From Candidatus Thiovulum imperiosus (GTDB taxonomy: Bacteria > Campylobacterota > Campylobacteria > Campylobacterales > Thiovulaceae), in assembly GCA_024281175.1 (NCBI GenBank), contig JAMJTW010000036.1, positions 1 through 42,524 on the forward strand: DNA of 42,524 nt, given 5' to 3'. Shown one piece after another: positions 9,091 through 16,895 of this stretch. The notes beneath the pieces are model-generated. The model worked only from the letters and a program-made list of their open reading frames with translations. It ran no database searches and had not been told where the DNA came from. The position numbers were made by a program, and so were the translations under genes. The stretch's first letter is position 1; every line of letters starts with the position of its first letter.

Positions 9091-10590
9091 ATGAGATATT
9101 TTGCACTGCTATTTCTACTCATTTCTACGGTTTCTGCTAAAACATATTCTGCTTGTGGAAGTAGTGAAAAAGAGGCTAGAGAGAAATTAGCTCAAAGTAT
9201 ATACATTTCTGTTGTTTCCTCTTTTGAGAGAAATGAGTCTTTGGATAAAGATGGTGTTAACAAAGAGTTGCGACGAACATCTAAACAGACTACAAGTTTA
9301 GAGCTAATTGATGTGGAAACCTCATCAGTAAATGGTGAACTTTGTGCTTCGGTTTCTGAAAAGAGTTTAAAAAAGAGTCTTCTTGGAATAGAAGCTGAAG
9401 TTGAAGCATTCACATTCTCATCGCTACCTTCAAATCGTCGAGAGGCACACTCTAAACTTCAAGAGATGATTTCCTATTGTGATAGTGGTATCGCTCTTGC
9501 AAAAGTTTTAGGAAAAAGTGGTAGCATTGAACATCTTGGACAGAAAAGAGAAAAACTCCAAAATCGAGTTGAAACCGTACACCTCCAAAGTGTCTCTTTC
9601 AACTTACTTGACAACGGTCTAAAAATCTATATTGATGGTGATGATACAAAATACTCTATAAATGAGGAGATAGCTTTACCAGTTGGTTCACACTCTTATA
9701 CAATTGAAAGTAGTAAATATTGTCAAATTGTTGGTGAGTTCTATCTTGAGGGTGGCGACAGTATGGTTATTGATGATATCAATCTTGAGAAACATAGATT
9801 TCCTAGAATTACATTGACAAGTAATAAAGAGAAGCAGTATATAACTGCTGAGATTAATGGTGAAAAGATTGCTATTGGAACTCAAAAAATTTATGAGCAG
9901 TGTGATGGTACGGTTTCATATAGAGCAGACTACAATGATGGTGAAACAGAAGATAGTGAAAGTGGAAAGATAAGATTGAGAGCTGGTCTTCAGAAAGATA
10001 TCTATTTACATTTTCTCTCAATTGGAGATATTAAAAAACTGAAAAATGAAGCTAGTCCATATTTAAATGGAAATAGACTCGAGTTTCTATATAGTTATGG
10101 TGATGCCATGAAAAACAAAAAGTACAATAAAGATACTCACAATTTCCAATTTCACCAATTGACTCATACAAGATTTTTCCGATATGGATATGGTTTTTTA
10201 TGGGGTGCTGATGACCTTTCTATTCCAGAGACAAAAGTTATGGAAGCCTACTATCTTTTTGCTGTTCAATTCACATCATTTGGTGCTTCTGAACTACCTT
10301 TAAGACTCTTTAACTCTTTAAGTTTTATACCTTATATTGGTGCAGAAGTTGGTCTTGGATATCACGAATTTAGAGATGAGAAAGGGGAAAAAGAGTATAA
10401 GTATTTCATAGATGATGAAGAGAGAGAGGAAGATGAGTGGAAATTCAAACGAGATACTCTTGTTGTAAAACCGATAGTTGGTATAGATTTTATTTTAAGT
10501 AAAGGTTTTGCTTTCAAAATATTTGCTGAAAGAGACCTCTTTATAGATGAACGATTTTTTGTTGGAACTGGTTTAAGTGTTCAGTTCTAA
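9091..10590 (+). CDS. Exported protein with PEGA-like segment and barrel-like C-terminus
   Basis: A 499-residue protein with a Sec signal peptide (MRYFALLFLLISTVSA, cleavage likely before K17). Residues 20-110 (EKEAREKLAQSIYISVVSSF...) look like the repetitive helical N-terminus of LPP20-type envelope proteins. A stretch at about 170-230 (IYIDGDD...LPVGSHSYTIE) resembles a PEGA carbohydrate/cell-wall-associated beta domain. The last 170 residues are rich in alternating aromatic strands and end VGTGLSVQF, with a C-terminal Phe as in outer-membrane barrels. I do not recognise a named family and infer only an envelope location. It is transcribed on its own, divergent from the cyclase. Confidence 0.6.
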   Translation: MRYFALLFLLISTVSAKTYSACGSSEKEAREKLAQSIYISVVSSFERNESLDKDGVNKELRRTSKQTTSLELIDVETSSVNGELCASVSEKSLKKSLLGIEAEVEAFTFSSLPSNRREAHSKLQEMISYCDSGIALAKVLGKSGSIEHLGQKREKLQNRVETVHLQSVSFNLLDNGLKIYIDGDDTKYSINEEIALPVGSHSYTIESSKYCQIVGEFYLEGGDSMVIDDINLEKHRFPRITLTSNKEKQYITAEINGEKIAIGTQKIYEQCDGTVSYRADYNDGETEDSESGKIRLRAGLQKDIYLHFLSIGDIKKLKNEASPYLNGNRLEFLYSYGDAMKNKKYNKDTHNFQFHQLTHTRFFRYGYGFLWGADDLSIPETKVMEAYYLFAVQFTSFGASELPLRLFNSLSFIPYIGAEVGLGYHEFRDEKGEKEYKYFIDDEEREEDEWKFKRDTLVVKPIVGIDFILSKGFAFKIFAERDLFIDERFFVGTGLSVQF

Positions 10591-10663
10591 GTTTGATAGA
10601 ATAGCGAATTATTAAATGGAGGTATTCTACTTTGGATAGCGACTCGACGGGCGAGTATAGGGC
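10591..10663 (+). promoter_or_regulatory. Short leader with ACGGG-loop hairpin before the CNNM gene
   Basis: This 73-base gap contains the inverted repeat ACTCG-ACGGG-CGAGT at about 10642-10656, immediately before the start codon and overlapping the weak ribosome binding site (TATAGGGC). Upstream a tiny frame ATGGAGGTATTC... (10616-10639) would encode MEVFYFG. The hairpin could mask translation initiation, but I cannot assign it to a known riboswitch class. Confidence 0.3.
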
Positions 10664-11686
10664 ATGATAGAACTTTTTCTATATTTAGGATTGGCAGTAG
10701 GAGTCTCTTTTATCTGCTCAATTCTTGAAGCAGTTCTACTCTCAACAACTTTTTCTTACATAGAGACACAGGTTAAAAATGGAGTAAAAGGAGCTGAGAA
10801 TTTAAAAAATATGAAAAGCCATATGGAAACATCGATAGGCTCTATACTCACTCTCAACACTGTAGCTCATACATTTGGAGCAGCTGGAGTTGGGGCAAAA
10901 GCTCAAGAAGTTTTTGGAGATGAATATATCACTCTCATCTCAATTATACTTACTCTTATCATTCTCTACTTTTCTGAAATTATTCCAAAAACTCTTGGAG
11001 CAACTTACTGGAAAAGTTTAGCAATTCCAAGTTCTTATGTAATAAAATGGCTTGTATTTTTAACAACACCATTCAATTTTATTGCTAGAGGACTTACAGG
11101 ATTTATTTCAGGAAATTCAAATCATGATGAGATAACAAGAGATGAAATCTTAACAATGGTTGCAAAAGGTCATAAAGTTGGAGTTCTTTCAGAAAAAGAG
11201 GAGATAATTGTTCGAAATATTTTAAAACTTCAGAAGATAAAAGTTAGAGAAGTTTTAACTCCTAGAAAAGTTGTTTTTGCTTTAAATAGAGATTTAACTA
11301 TTGATGAGGTTTTGGGAAATACGGAAAACTCAAAGAAGTTGAAGCAGTTTTCAAGAATTCCAATTTTTCATGGTAGTAAAGATTATATTGATGGTATTGT
11401 CTTTTCACAATCTCTTTTTGAAGAGAGTAGTGAAGAGAATGAGAAAAAGAAACTTTCTGAAATTTCAATTCCTGTTTTTGAAATTAATGAAAATATAAAT
11501 TTATCCAAAACACTTGACCTATTTATTCAAAGAAAAGAGCATATGTTTATTGTGAAAGATAGTTACTCGCAAACTGCTGGAGTCGTTACCCTTGAAGATG
11601 TTATAGAGACTCTTTTAGGTATGGAAATTATGGACGAACTTGATACTATTGAAGATATGCAAAAATATGCAAAAAAGAGAGATTGA
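10664..11686 (+). CDS. CNNM/TlyC-type transporter (DUF21 plus CBS pair)
   Basis: A 340-residue inner-membrane protein. The DUF21 domain occupies about residues 1-165 with helices at 2-24, about 55-80, 88-110 and 118-140, including the conserved SEIIPKTLGA. A CBS pair follows (VREVLTPRKVVFAL..., then VVTLEDVIETLLGMEIMDE). Such proteins are linked to magnesium or other divalent-cation homeostasis and are often mislabelled hemolysins. The C-terminal CorC/HlyC domain of longer members is absent. Transcription ends at a perfect palindrome one base after the stop codon. Confidence 0.88.
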   Translation: MIELFLYLGLAVGVSFICSILEAVLLSTTFSYIETQVKNGVKGAENLKNMKSHMETSIGSILTLNTVAHTFGAAGVGAKAQEVFGDEYITLISIILTLIILYFSEIIPKTLGATYWKSLAIPSSYVIKWLVFLTTPFNFIARGLTGFISGNSNHDEITRDEILTMVAKGHKVGVLSEKEEIIVRNILKLQKIKVREVLTPRKVVFALNRDLTIDEVLGNTENSKKLKQFSRIPIFHGSKDYIDGIVFSQSLFEESSEENEKKKLSEISIPVFEINENINLSKTLDLFIQRKEHMFIVKDSYSQTAGVVTLEDVIETLLGMEIMDELDTIEDMQKYAKKRD

Positions 11687-11706
11687 GTTGGACTTTAAAG
11701 TCCAAC
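11687..11706. terminator. Perfect-palindrome terminator between convergent genes
   Basis: GTTGGACTTTAAAGTCCAAC is a perfect 20-base palindrome followed by CTTTTATTT. It separates the CNNM gene from the convergent small gene ending at 11710, and the sequence works in both directions. Confidence 0.75.
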
Positions 11707-11709
11707 CTT

Positions 11710-12093
11710 TTATTTAAAACTGTTTTGAGAGATTGGAATTTCTCTCAGTGTTTCTAAAAACATTTTCAACTCATTAAAACATCTTTCTTTATCTGAACAC
11801 TGTTTATTTACTCTATACTTCCCGTTTGAAAAGTTCATCATATATTTTCCAAAACTATCAATATCAACACTCATGTCAATATCTGGATTTCTATGAGAGA
11901 GTTGAGTATCTAACTTTAGTAAAAACTTCTTATCCATGTGAGATAGCTCTTCTCTTGGGTAGTATCTTAAAGTTGCTAATGACTCATTAAACTCTTTATT
12001 GTCTCTCTCTATTTCTCTCTTTCTTTCAGTTTCTCTCTCTTTGAAATCTTTTAAATTTGCCTCTTCCTTAATAAATTCTTCAATTCGTTTCAT
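11710..12093 (-). CDS. Small charged protein of unknown function
   Basis: A 127-residue cytosolic protein without signal peptide or membrane segment. The first 35 residues (MKRIEEFIKEEANLKDFKER...) are highly charged and likely a coiled coil. The rest, with SFGKYMMNFSNGKYRVNKQC and two cysteines about 8 residues apart, looks like a small alpha/beta fold. I recognise no family. Codon usage resembles its neighbours. It is transcribed alone, convergent with the CNNM gene, from the AT-rich gap that also feeds the transporter operon. Confidence 0.6.
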   Translation of the reverse strand: MKRIEEFIKEEANLKDFKERETERKREIERDNKEFNESLATLRYYPREELSHMDKKFLLKLDTQLSHRNPDIDMSVDIDSFGKYMMNFSNGKYRVNKQCSDKERCFNELKMFLETLREIPISQNSFK

Positions 12094-12353
12094 ATAACTT
12101 ATCCTAAATATATATATTATTTATCAGCATATCAAAAATAGATTGAAAAATTTATAAAAGTGAATAGACTGACCAAATAGAGTAAAGTTTCCACCCTGCA
12201 ACTACACTTTTTATTGTTTTTAGAATATTACTTTACTTAAATTAATATAAATATATTTTTATTATATGGGTAAAAACAAGGTATTTATACAGAATTTAAT
12301 TATAATTTAAGAAACTTTAAATAGAATTTTATAAAATAAATTAGGAGATTTCT
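12094..12353. promoter_or_regulatory. AT-rich divergent promoter region before the fnt-cynS operon
   Basis: A 260-base gap holding promoters for the small minus-strand gene and the transporter operon. The stretch 12240-12330 is almost pure A and T, with several TATAAT-like boxes such as TTATAATTTAAG at about 12300-12311. AGGAG precedes the transporter ATG. At 12167-12183 the minus strand carries ACTCTATTTGGTCAGTC, a motif found again at 28941 and 42382. I see no clear operator palindrome. Confidence 0.45.
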
Positions 12354-13166
12354 ATGGCTTATCTCTCACCAAATGAATTTGTAACAAAGATGGTGGACTC
12401 TGGAGAGTCTAAAGTCTATATGTCTACAAAGGACACTATAATTAGAGCATTTATGGCTGGTGCAATTCTTGCTCTTGCAGCAGCTTTTGCAATTACAGTA
12501 GCAATGAAAACTGGTTCACCACTTACAGGAGCAATACTATTTCCAGTTGGATTTATCATGCTCTATCTTATGGGCTTCGATTTGCTAACAGGAGTTTTTG
12601 TTCTTGTTCCTCTCGCTCTTATTGATAAGAGACCTGGTGTAACGGTAAATCAAGTTTTAAGAAATTGGGGACTTGTCTTTATTGGAAACTTTGGTGGAGC
12701 AATTACAGTAGCTTTTATGATTTCATTCATTTTAACTTATGGTTACCAGATAGACCCAGGTCCAATTGGTCAGAAGATTGCAACTATTGGTGAACTAAGA
12801 ACTCTTGGATACCAAGAACATGGAATTTGGGGTTGGCTAACAGTTTTCATTCGAGGAATGCTTTGTAACTGGATGGTTTCAATGGGTGTTGTTGGTGCGA
12901 TGGTTTCAACTTCTGTTAGTGGAAAGTTCCTAGCAATGTGGATGCCAATTATGCTTTTCTTCTTTATGGGATTTGAACACTCAATTGTAAATATGTTCCT
13001 CTTTCCTTTCTCAATGATAATGGGTGGAGATTTTACAATCATGGATTATATTCTTTGGAATGAACTTCCAGTTGTTCTTGGAAACCTTGTTGGTGGTCTT
13101 GCATTTACAGGACTCACTTTATATGCAACTCATATTAGAACAGGTGAGAAGAGAAAACTAGACTAA
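12354..13166 (+). CDS. Formate/nitrite transporter (FNT) family channel
   Basis: A 270-residue polytopic inner-membrane protein with six hydrophobic helices, beginning near residues 28-50 (AFMAGAILALAAAFAITVAM). FNT landmarks include the LMGFDLLTGVFVLVPLA segment, WGLVFIGNFGGA, RGMLCNWMVSMGV and FFFMGFEHSIVNMFLFP, with the central pore histidine in the last. Members form pentamers passing formate, nitrite or hydrosulfide. Because the next gene is cyanase, 10 bases downstream, import of a small nitrogenous anion such as nitrite or cyanate is an attractive inference, not shown by the sequence. Confidence 0.9.
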   Translation: MAYLSPNEFVTKMVDSGESKVYMSTKDTIIRAFMAGAILALAAAFAITVAMKTGSPLTGAILFPVGFIMLYLMGFDLLTGVFVLVPLALIDKRPGVTVNQVLRNWGLVFIGNFGGAITVAFMISFILTYGYQIDPGPIGQKIATIGELRTLGYQEHGIWGWLTVFIRGMLCNWMVSMGVVGAMVSTSVSGKFLAMWMPIMLFFFMGFEHSIVNMFLFPFSMIMGGDFTIMDYILWNELPVVLGNLVGGLAFTGLTLYATHIRTGEKRKLD

Positions 13167-13175
13167 GGGGATTGT

Positions 13176-13616
13176 GTGAAAAAGATAGAGATGACAGAAG
13201 AGATAATTCTTGCAAAGAAAAAAGCTAATTTGAGTTGGGAAACGCTCTCTGAAAAGGTCTCTCTCGGTTCAGTTTTCCTAACATCTGCCTGTTTAGGAAT
13301 GAATAGTCTCTCAAAAGAGAAAGCTGAAAAACTTTGCGAAGTTTTGGAACTATCTTCTGATGTTGCAGAAGCTCTTCAAGAGTATCCAAACAAAAAGTGG
13401 GAACAGAGAGTTCCTACTGACCCGCTTATCTATCGTCTCTATGAAGTTGTTGGTGTCTATGGAGAGACCATCAAAGAGATAGTTGGAGAGAAGTTTGGAG
13501 ATGGAATTATGAGTGCTATCGACTTCTCAATGGATATTGATAAAGAGAAAAATGAAGCTGGTGATAGAGTTGTTATTACCATGAATGGCAAGTTTCTACC
13601 ATATAAATCTTGGTAA
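13176..13616 (+). CDS. cynS: Cyanate hydratase (cyanase)
   Basis: A 146-residue enzyme that breaks cyanate down with bicarbonate to ammonia and carbon dioxide, assembling as a decamer. The N-terminal half is the helix-turn-helix-like bundle (WETLSEKVSLGSVFLTSACLG). The C-terminal half carries the catalytic triad R87 and E90 (PLIYRLYEVVGVYG) and S113 (GIMSAIDF), with the usual end GKFLPYKSW. The start is GTG at 13176 after AAGGGG. No cynT carbonic anhydrase or cynR is next to it; instead it sits between an FNT channel and a kinase/phosphatase fusion. Confidence 0.95.
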   Translation: MKKIEMTEEIILAKKKANLSWETLSEKVSLGSVFLTSACLGMNSLSKEKAEKLCEVLELSSDVAEALQEYPNKKWEQRVPTDPLIYRLYEVVGVYGETIKEIVGEKFGDGIMSAIDFSMDIDKEKNEAGDRVVITMNGKFLPYKSW

Positions 13617-13623
13617 ATTCTAA

Positions 13624-13693
13624 GGAGGGAGTCCCAAAGCTCTCTCTTTAAAACTAGACTTTTTACAAAACTTGAAATAGCTTTCCAGTTTTG
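13624..13693 (+). promoter_or_regulatory. Two intercistronic hairpins between cynS and the kinase gene
   Basis: The 91-base gap holds a first hairpin (GAGGGAG at 13625-13631 with CTCTCTC at 13640-13646, followed by TTTAAAA). A second hairpin has CAAAACT at 13666-13672 with AGTTTTG at 13687-13693, just before the AAGAGG ribosome binding site of the kinase gene. The first may partly terminate or protect the fnt-cynS message; the second could affect translation of the kinase. Confidence 0.4.
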
Positions 13694-13707
13694 CAAGAGG
13701 TTTAAAT

Positions 13708-15384
13708 ATGAGAAAAAATATAGAAGTAACAGTAAGCCACTATACAACTGCGGGAAAGAAAGAGGAAAATCAAGATTTTCATGAAATCTCTATTCCGAAA
13801 GAGCCTTTACTAATTACAAAGGGAGTAGCTTTTGCAATTGCTGATGGAATTAGCAGTAGTCCTGTAAGTGGAGAGGCGAGTAAAGTAACAGTTCTCTCCT
13901 TTTTAGAAGATTACTTTTCAACTCCAGAAACTTGGAGTGTTGAAAAGTCTGGAAAACATATTTTAGAAGCTACAAATAGTTGGCTCTACTCTCAAACACG
14001 GAAGAGCCAATATGAGATAGATAGAGAAAAAGGGTTTGTTTGCACATTTAGTGGAGTCGTTCTCAATTCCAGAACAGCACACATTTTTCATATTGGGGAT
14101 AGTAGGGTATATCGCTTTAGAAACTCAAAATTAGAACAGCTTACAGAAGACCACAGAGTTTATATTTCAAAGAATAGTAGTTATTTGAGTCGAGCAATGG
14201 GTTCTGACTCAAAAGTGAATATAGATTTCAGTTCTGTTGGAGTTGAAAAGGGTGATATCTTTCTTCTAATGAGTGATGGAGTTTATGAATTTTTAGATGA
14301 TAAGTTTTTAAAAGAGAAATTGGAAAACTCTTTTGAAAGTAGTGCAAAAGAGATAGTTCAGAAATCTCTGGATTTAGGTAGTGATGACAATTTAACTCTT
14401 CAAATTGTGCGTGTTGATGAGGTTTCTGAAAAGAGTCTTGAAGAGTCTCTTAGAGAGGAGAAACCATTTCCAAAAATTCCAGAAGTTGGTGATGAATTTG
14501 ATGGATTTAAAATTGTTCGGGATTTGAGCAGAACAAGTCGAAGTCATGTCTATTTAGCAACTTGCAAAGAAGAGAGAGTTGTAATTAAAGTTCCATCAAT
14601 AGAGACTCAAAATGACTCTTTTGCAGTCGAAAGGTTTCTTTTAGAAGAGTGGATTGCAAAACGGGTAAACAGCAAACATGTTTTAAAACCATACCAGATG
14701 AAAAGAGAAAAGAGTTATATCTACAATGTTTCTGAATATATAGATGGAGTCTCTTTAGCTCAATGGATAGTTGATAATCCAAAACCGCAACTTGAAACTG
14801 TGAGAAAAATAGTTGAAGATATAGGAAAAGGTCTTCAAGCATTTCATCGAATGGAGATGATACACAAAGATATTCGATCTGAAAATATTCTTTTAGACAG
14901 AAATGGTGTTGTGAAAATTATAGATTTTGGCTCAACAAAAGTTCAGGGAGTTGGAGAAAATCATCACTCACTACTAGGAACTGCACTATACTCAGCTCCT
15001 GAATACTTTCTAAATGAGACTGGAACAAATCGTTCAGATATCTTCTCTCTAGCTGTTTTAACATATCATCTACTTTCAGGAAAATTTCCTTATGGAGTTG
15101 AAATTGCAAAAGCAACAACCTCATCAGCACAGAAAAAACTAAAGTATAGAACTCTTTATCCAAAACTACCTATCTGGATAGATGAGACTCTGAGAAAAGG
15201 TTTAGCTATAAATCCAAACGAGAGATATAGCGAACTTTCAGAATTTCTCTACGATTTAAGAAATCCAAACCAGAAATATCTCCAAACTGATAAACCACCT
15301 CTTTTAGAGAGAGAACCAGAAACTTTTTGGAAATATCTCTCTCTATTTTTTGGAGCTATATGTCTCTTTAGAATTATCACTTAA
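13708..15384 (+). CDS. Fused PP2C phosphatase and Ser/Thr protein kinase, membrane-tailed
   Basis: A 558-residue two-domain signalling protein. Residues 1-240 are a PP2C-type phosphatase with metal-binding ADG (D46), FHIGDSRVYR, LMSDGVYEF and GSDDNLTL. Residues about 262-530 are a eukaryote-like kinase with ATP lysine K294 (VVIKVPS), catalytic loop HKDIRSEN (D388, N393), DFG at 406-408 and APE in YSAPEYF. A single hydrophobic segment at the extreme C-terminus (about 540-557) suggests a tail anchor. Similar fusions lie beside nitrate-assimilation transporters in other proteobacteria, so control of FNT/cyanase nitrogen uptake is a reasonable inference. The target is unknown. Confidence 0.9.
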   Translation: MRKNIEVTVSHYTTAGKKEENQDFHEISIPKEPLLITKGVAFAIADGISSSPVSGEASKVTVLSFLEDYFSTPETWSVEKSGKHILEATNSWLYSQTRKSQYEIDREKGFVCTFSGVVLNSRTAHIFHIGDSRVYRFRNSKLEQLTEDHRVYISKNSSYLSRAMGSDSKVNIDFSSVGVEKGDIFLLMSDGVYEFLDDKFLKEKLENSFESSAKEIVQKSLDLGSDDNLTLQIVRVDEVSEKSLEESLREEKPFPKIPEVGDEFDGFKIVRDLSRTSRSHVYLATCKEERVVIKVPSIETQNDSFAVERFLLEEWIAKRVNSKHVLKPYQMKREKSYIYNVSEYIDGVSLAQWIVDNPKPQLETVRKIVEDIGKGLQAFHRMEMIHKDIRSENILLDRNGVVKIIDFGSTKVQGVGENHHSLLGTALYSAPEYFLNETGTNRSDIFSLAVLTYHLLSGKFPYGVEIAKATTSSAQKKLKYRTLYPKLPIWIDETLRKGLAINPNERYSELSEFLYDLRNPNQKYLQTDKPPLLEREPETFWKYLSLFFGAICLFRIIT

Positions 15385-15408
15385 AATATCTTTTAAATAT
15401 AGAGAGTT

Positions 15409-16119
15409 TTACAAAGTTTCGAGTTTCCATTTAAGTTGGTGGTAAGTTCCAGAAACTTCTATTCCAAATTCCTTTCCCGATGAGGTAAGTTTCCAAATTC
15501 CATTTTGCTTTTCCTGAAAGCCTAAAGCCTCTAGTTTTAGATTTGTTTCTCTTCCTGAAAGTCCATGTAACTTTCCAAGTTCTGTTGGGAGAAAATAGGT
15601 TTTGGAAAAGTCTATGCCGAAGAGAGAAGAAACACTTTTCTCACCTAAGAGTTTTTGGAGAAGCAAAAGGCGAAAAGGCTTTGTTTCCTCGAAAAGTTCC
15701 ACGAGTTTTAGAGCTTCTTCATTTTTGGAAAGGAGTTCTGAAAAGTTTGGAGAACTTAAAGAGTAGCTTCCTGTTTTTCTGATACTTGGCAGAACTTCTT
15801 CCATAATCCACTCTTCAATTTTTTCCGCTTCTGGAAGTCGAGATTTTATGATAAGTCGCCAAACATCAGACTCTGGAATGAGTTTTGTTTGTTTCCAACT
15901 ATTCCCTAAAATTGGTTGTAAATCCAAGGGTAGCGTTTCACGACCCTTGAAAATTTCTTCAAAAGATTTAGCATGTTTGCAATGTCTAATAATTGCATCT
16001 TTTGTATTGGAGTAGCCTAGTAGTTCTGCTGTATCTTTTGCTAAAAATAGCTCTTTATTATCAAAAATAAATATTCTAATTGAAGAGTCATGGAAATTTT
16101 TAGTTATAATATTTTGCAT
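15409..16119 (-). CDS. BRO-N domain antirepressor-like protein
   Basis: About 236 residues from the ATG at 16119 (AAAGG upstream). Residues 8-120 match the BRO-N/Bro family: SIRIFIFDNKELFLAKDTAELLGY, then the DAIIRHCKHAK and LIPESDVWRLIIKSRLPEAEKIEEWIMEEVLPSIRKTGSY steps typical of phage antirepressors. The C-terminal part (about 150-236) is a helical, winged-helix-like module unlike the usual KilAC domain. Such proteins come from prophages or act as orphan DNA-binding regulators. An upstream frame extension to 16212 lacks family similarity. It is the downstream partner of a small XRE regulator. Confidence 0.82.
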   Translation of the reverse strand: MQNIITKNFHDSSIRIFIFDNKELFLAKDTAELLGYSNTKDAIIRHCKHAKSFEEIFKGRETLPLDLQPILGNSWKQTKLIPESDVWRLIIKSRLPEAEKIEEWIMEEVLPSIRKTGSYSLSSPNFSELLSKNEEALKLVELFEETKPFRLLLLQKLLGEKSVSSLFGIDFSKTYFLPTELGKLHGLSGRETNLKLEALGFQEKQNGIWKLTSSGKEFGIEVSGTYHQLKWKLETL

Positions 16120-16230
16120 ATGCAAATGACCTTTATTTGTATTGCAATAGGAATTATTGTGGCGATATTCCTGTTGCACACCAATTATAGAAGAAAAATC
16201 TATAAAAGTCAAAATATGTAAATTAAAAAA

Positions 16231-16464
16231 CTATTTTATATTTTGTATAGAGTATTTTAAACTATCAATTAATTTGTTTTGATTGTGGTTTTCTAAAATT
16301 AGATTTATATGGTTTATAACATTTTTTGGTATATATTCGTTTGTAGCATATTTAGATAAAGTTCTATCTGTTACCCCTATTTTTTCAGCTAACTCTTTTT
16401 GTGTAATTCCCAATTCTCGGCAAGTCTTTTTTACTAAATTCTCTTCTTTTTCTACACTCTCCAC
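16231..16464 (-). CDS. XRE-family helix-turn-helix regulator
   Basis: A 77-residue protein. Residues 10-55 form a helix-turn-helix of the Cro/C1 type (CRELGITQKELAEKIGVTDRTLSKYATNEYIP). The remaining C-terminal helix may mediate dimerisation. It lies 111 bases upstream of the BRO-domain gene in the same orientation, so the two may be a small repressor/antirepressor pair left by a phage or mobile island. Repeats fill the region just upstream. Confidence 0.8.
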   Translation of the reverse strand: MESVEKEENLVKKTCRELGITQKELAEKIGVTDRTLSKYATNEYIPKNVINHINLILENHNQNKLIDSLKYSIQNIK

Positions 16465-16571
16465 AAAAATCCTTTTTTGAAATTTTACAAAATTCCACTC
16501 TGAACGAATGTGAAGAGTCCAAAAAGACTCTCCGCTCCGCTTCAGTCGAGGTTACGACAAGAGGGGAAACA

Positions 16572-16645
16572 TGTCATTTCGAACCCTTTAGGGTGAGAAA
16601 TCCTTTTCAGGTTTTTAAGATTTCTCACATTCGTTTGAAATGACA
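16572..16645. repeat. Palindromic dispersed element, copy A
   Basis: A 74-base imperfect inverted repeat running from TGTCATTTCGAACCC to GTTTGAAATGACA, with the inner arms GAGAAATCC and AGATTTCTC. As RNA it would fold into a long hairpin. It resembles REP/MITE-like elements and has no coding content. Confidence 0.8.
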
Positions 16646-16707
16646 AAATGGGGGAAAGTCGAAATGATGAAATGGGAAACATCTTATTTCAAACCCTTTC
16701 ACTCACC

Positions 16708-16789
16708 TGTCATTTCGAACCCTTTAGGGTGAGAAATCCTTTCCGTGTTTTTAAGATTTCTCAATCGCTTCGCTCATTTCGAAATGACA
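16708..16789. repeat. Palindromic dispersed element, copy B
   Basis: An 82-base imperfect inverted repeat with the same left arm as copy A (TGTCATTTCGAACCCTTTAG) and a right arm ending in TCGCTCATTTCGAAATGACA. The centre differs slightly (TTTCCGTGTTTTTAAG), showing that the stem ends are better conserved than the loop. Confidence 0.8.
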
Positions 16790-16811
16790 AGGGCGAAAAA
16801 AGAGTGAAAGA

Positions 16812-16832
16812 CCAGCCCCGAAAGGGGGCTGG
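16812..16832 (-). terminator. GC-rich hairpin downstream of the caspase-like gene
   Basis: CCAGCCCC and GGGGCTGG pair over eight bases with a five-base loop, unusually GC-rich for this window. Read on the minus strand it lies 64 bases past the stop of the caspase-like gene and is followed by TCTTTCACTCTTTTTT. It is therefore a plausible intrinsic terminator for that gene. Confidence 0.55.
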
Positions 16833-16842
16833 AATAAGTTGA

Positions 16843-16870
16843 AGATTTCTCACATTCGCTCGAAATGACA
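16843..16870. repeat. Palindromic dispersed element, half-copy C
   Basis: Only the right arm of the element is present (AGATTTCTCACATTCGCTCG then AAATGACA). It lies between the GC-rich hairpin and the end of the caspase-like gene. Confidence 0.7.
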
Positions 16871-16895
16871 AAATAAAATTATTAAAAACAAAAAA

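Larger units (their letters stand above)
16465..16895. repeat. Repeat-filled intergenic region with palindromic elements
   Basis: 431 bases without a credible gene. It holds a fragment around 16503-16512 (GAACGAATGTGA), a hairpin AGAGTC/GACTCT at 16514-16531, and two complete copies of a palindromic element with TGTCATTTC...GAAATGACA ends at 16572-16645 and 16708-16789. A right half-copy is at 16843-16870. A short open frame at 16648-16842 is made of the repeats and is not a gene. The elements share the internal arms CCCTTTAGGGTGAGAAATCC and AGATTTCTCA. Confidence 0.85.

Noticed and set aside
8978-9106. N-terminal extension of the diguanylate cyclase to 9106
   Set aside because: The extension crosses the divergent promoter and overlaps the next gene's start; the receiver domain begins exactly at the ATG at 8977, which has a good ribosome binding site.
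10641-10658. Guanidine-II riboswitch
   Set aside because: That class needs two ACGR-loop hairpins; only one is present, and the downstream gene is not a guanidine exporter.
16120-16212. N-terminal extension of the BRO-domain protein
   Set aside because: The extra 31 residues have no similarity to the family and the ATG at 16119 fits the domain start.
16648-16842. Short open frame in the repeat cluster
   Set aside because: It is built from the palindromic repeats and the GC-rich hairpin, has no ribosome binding site and no recognisable protein features.
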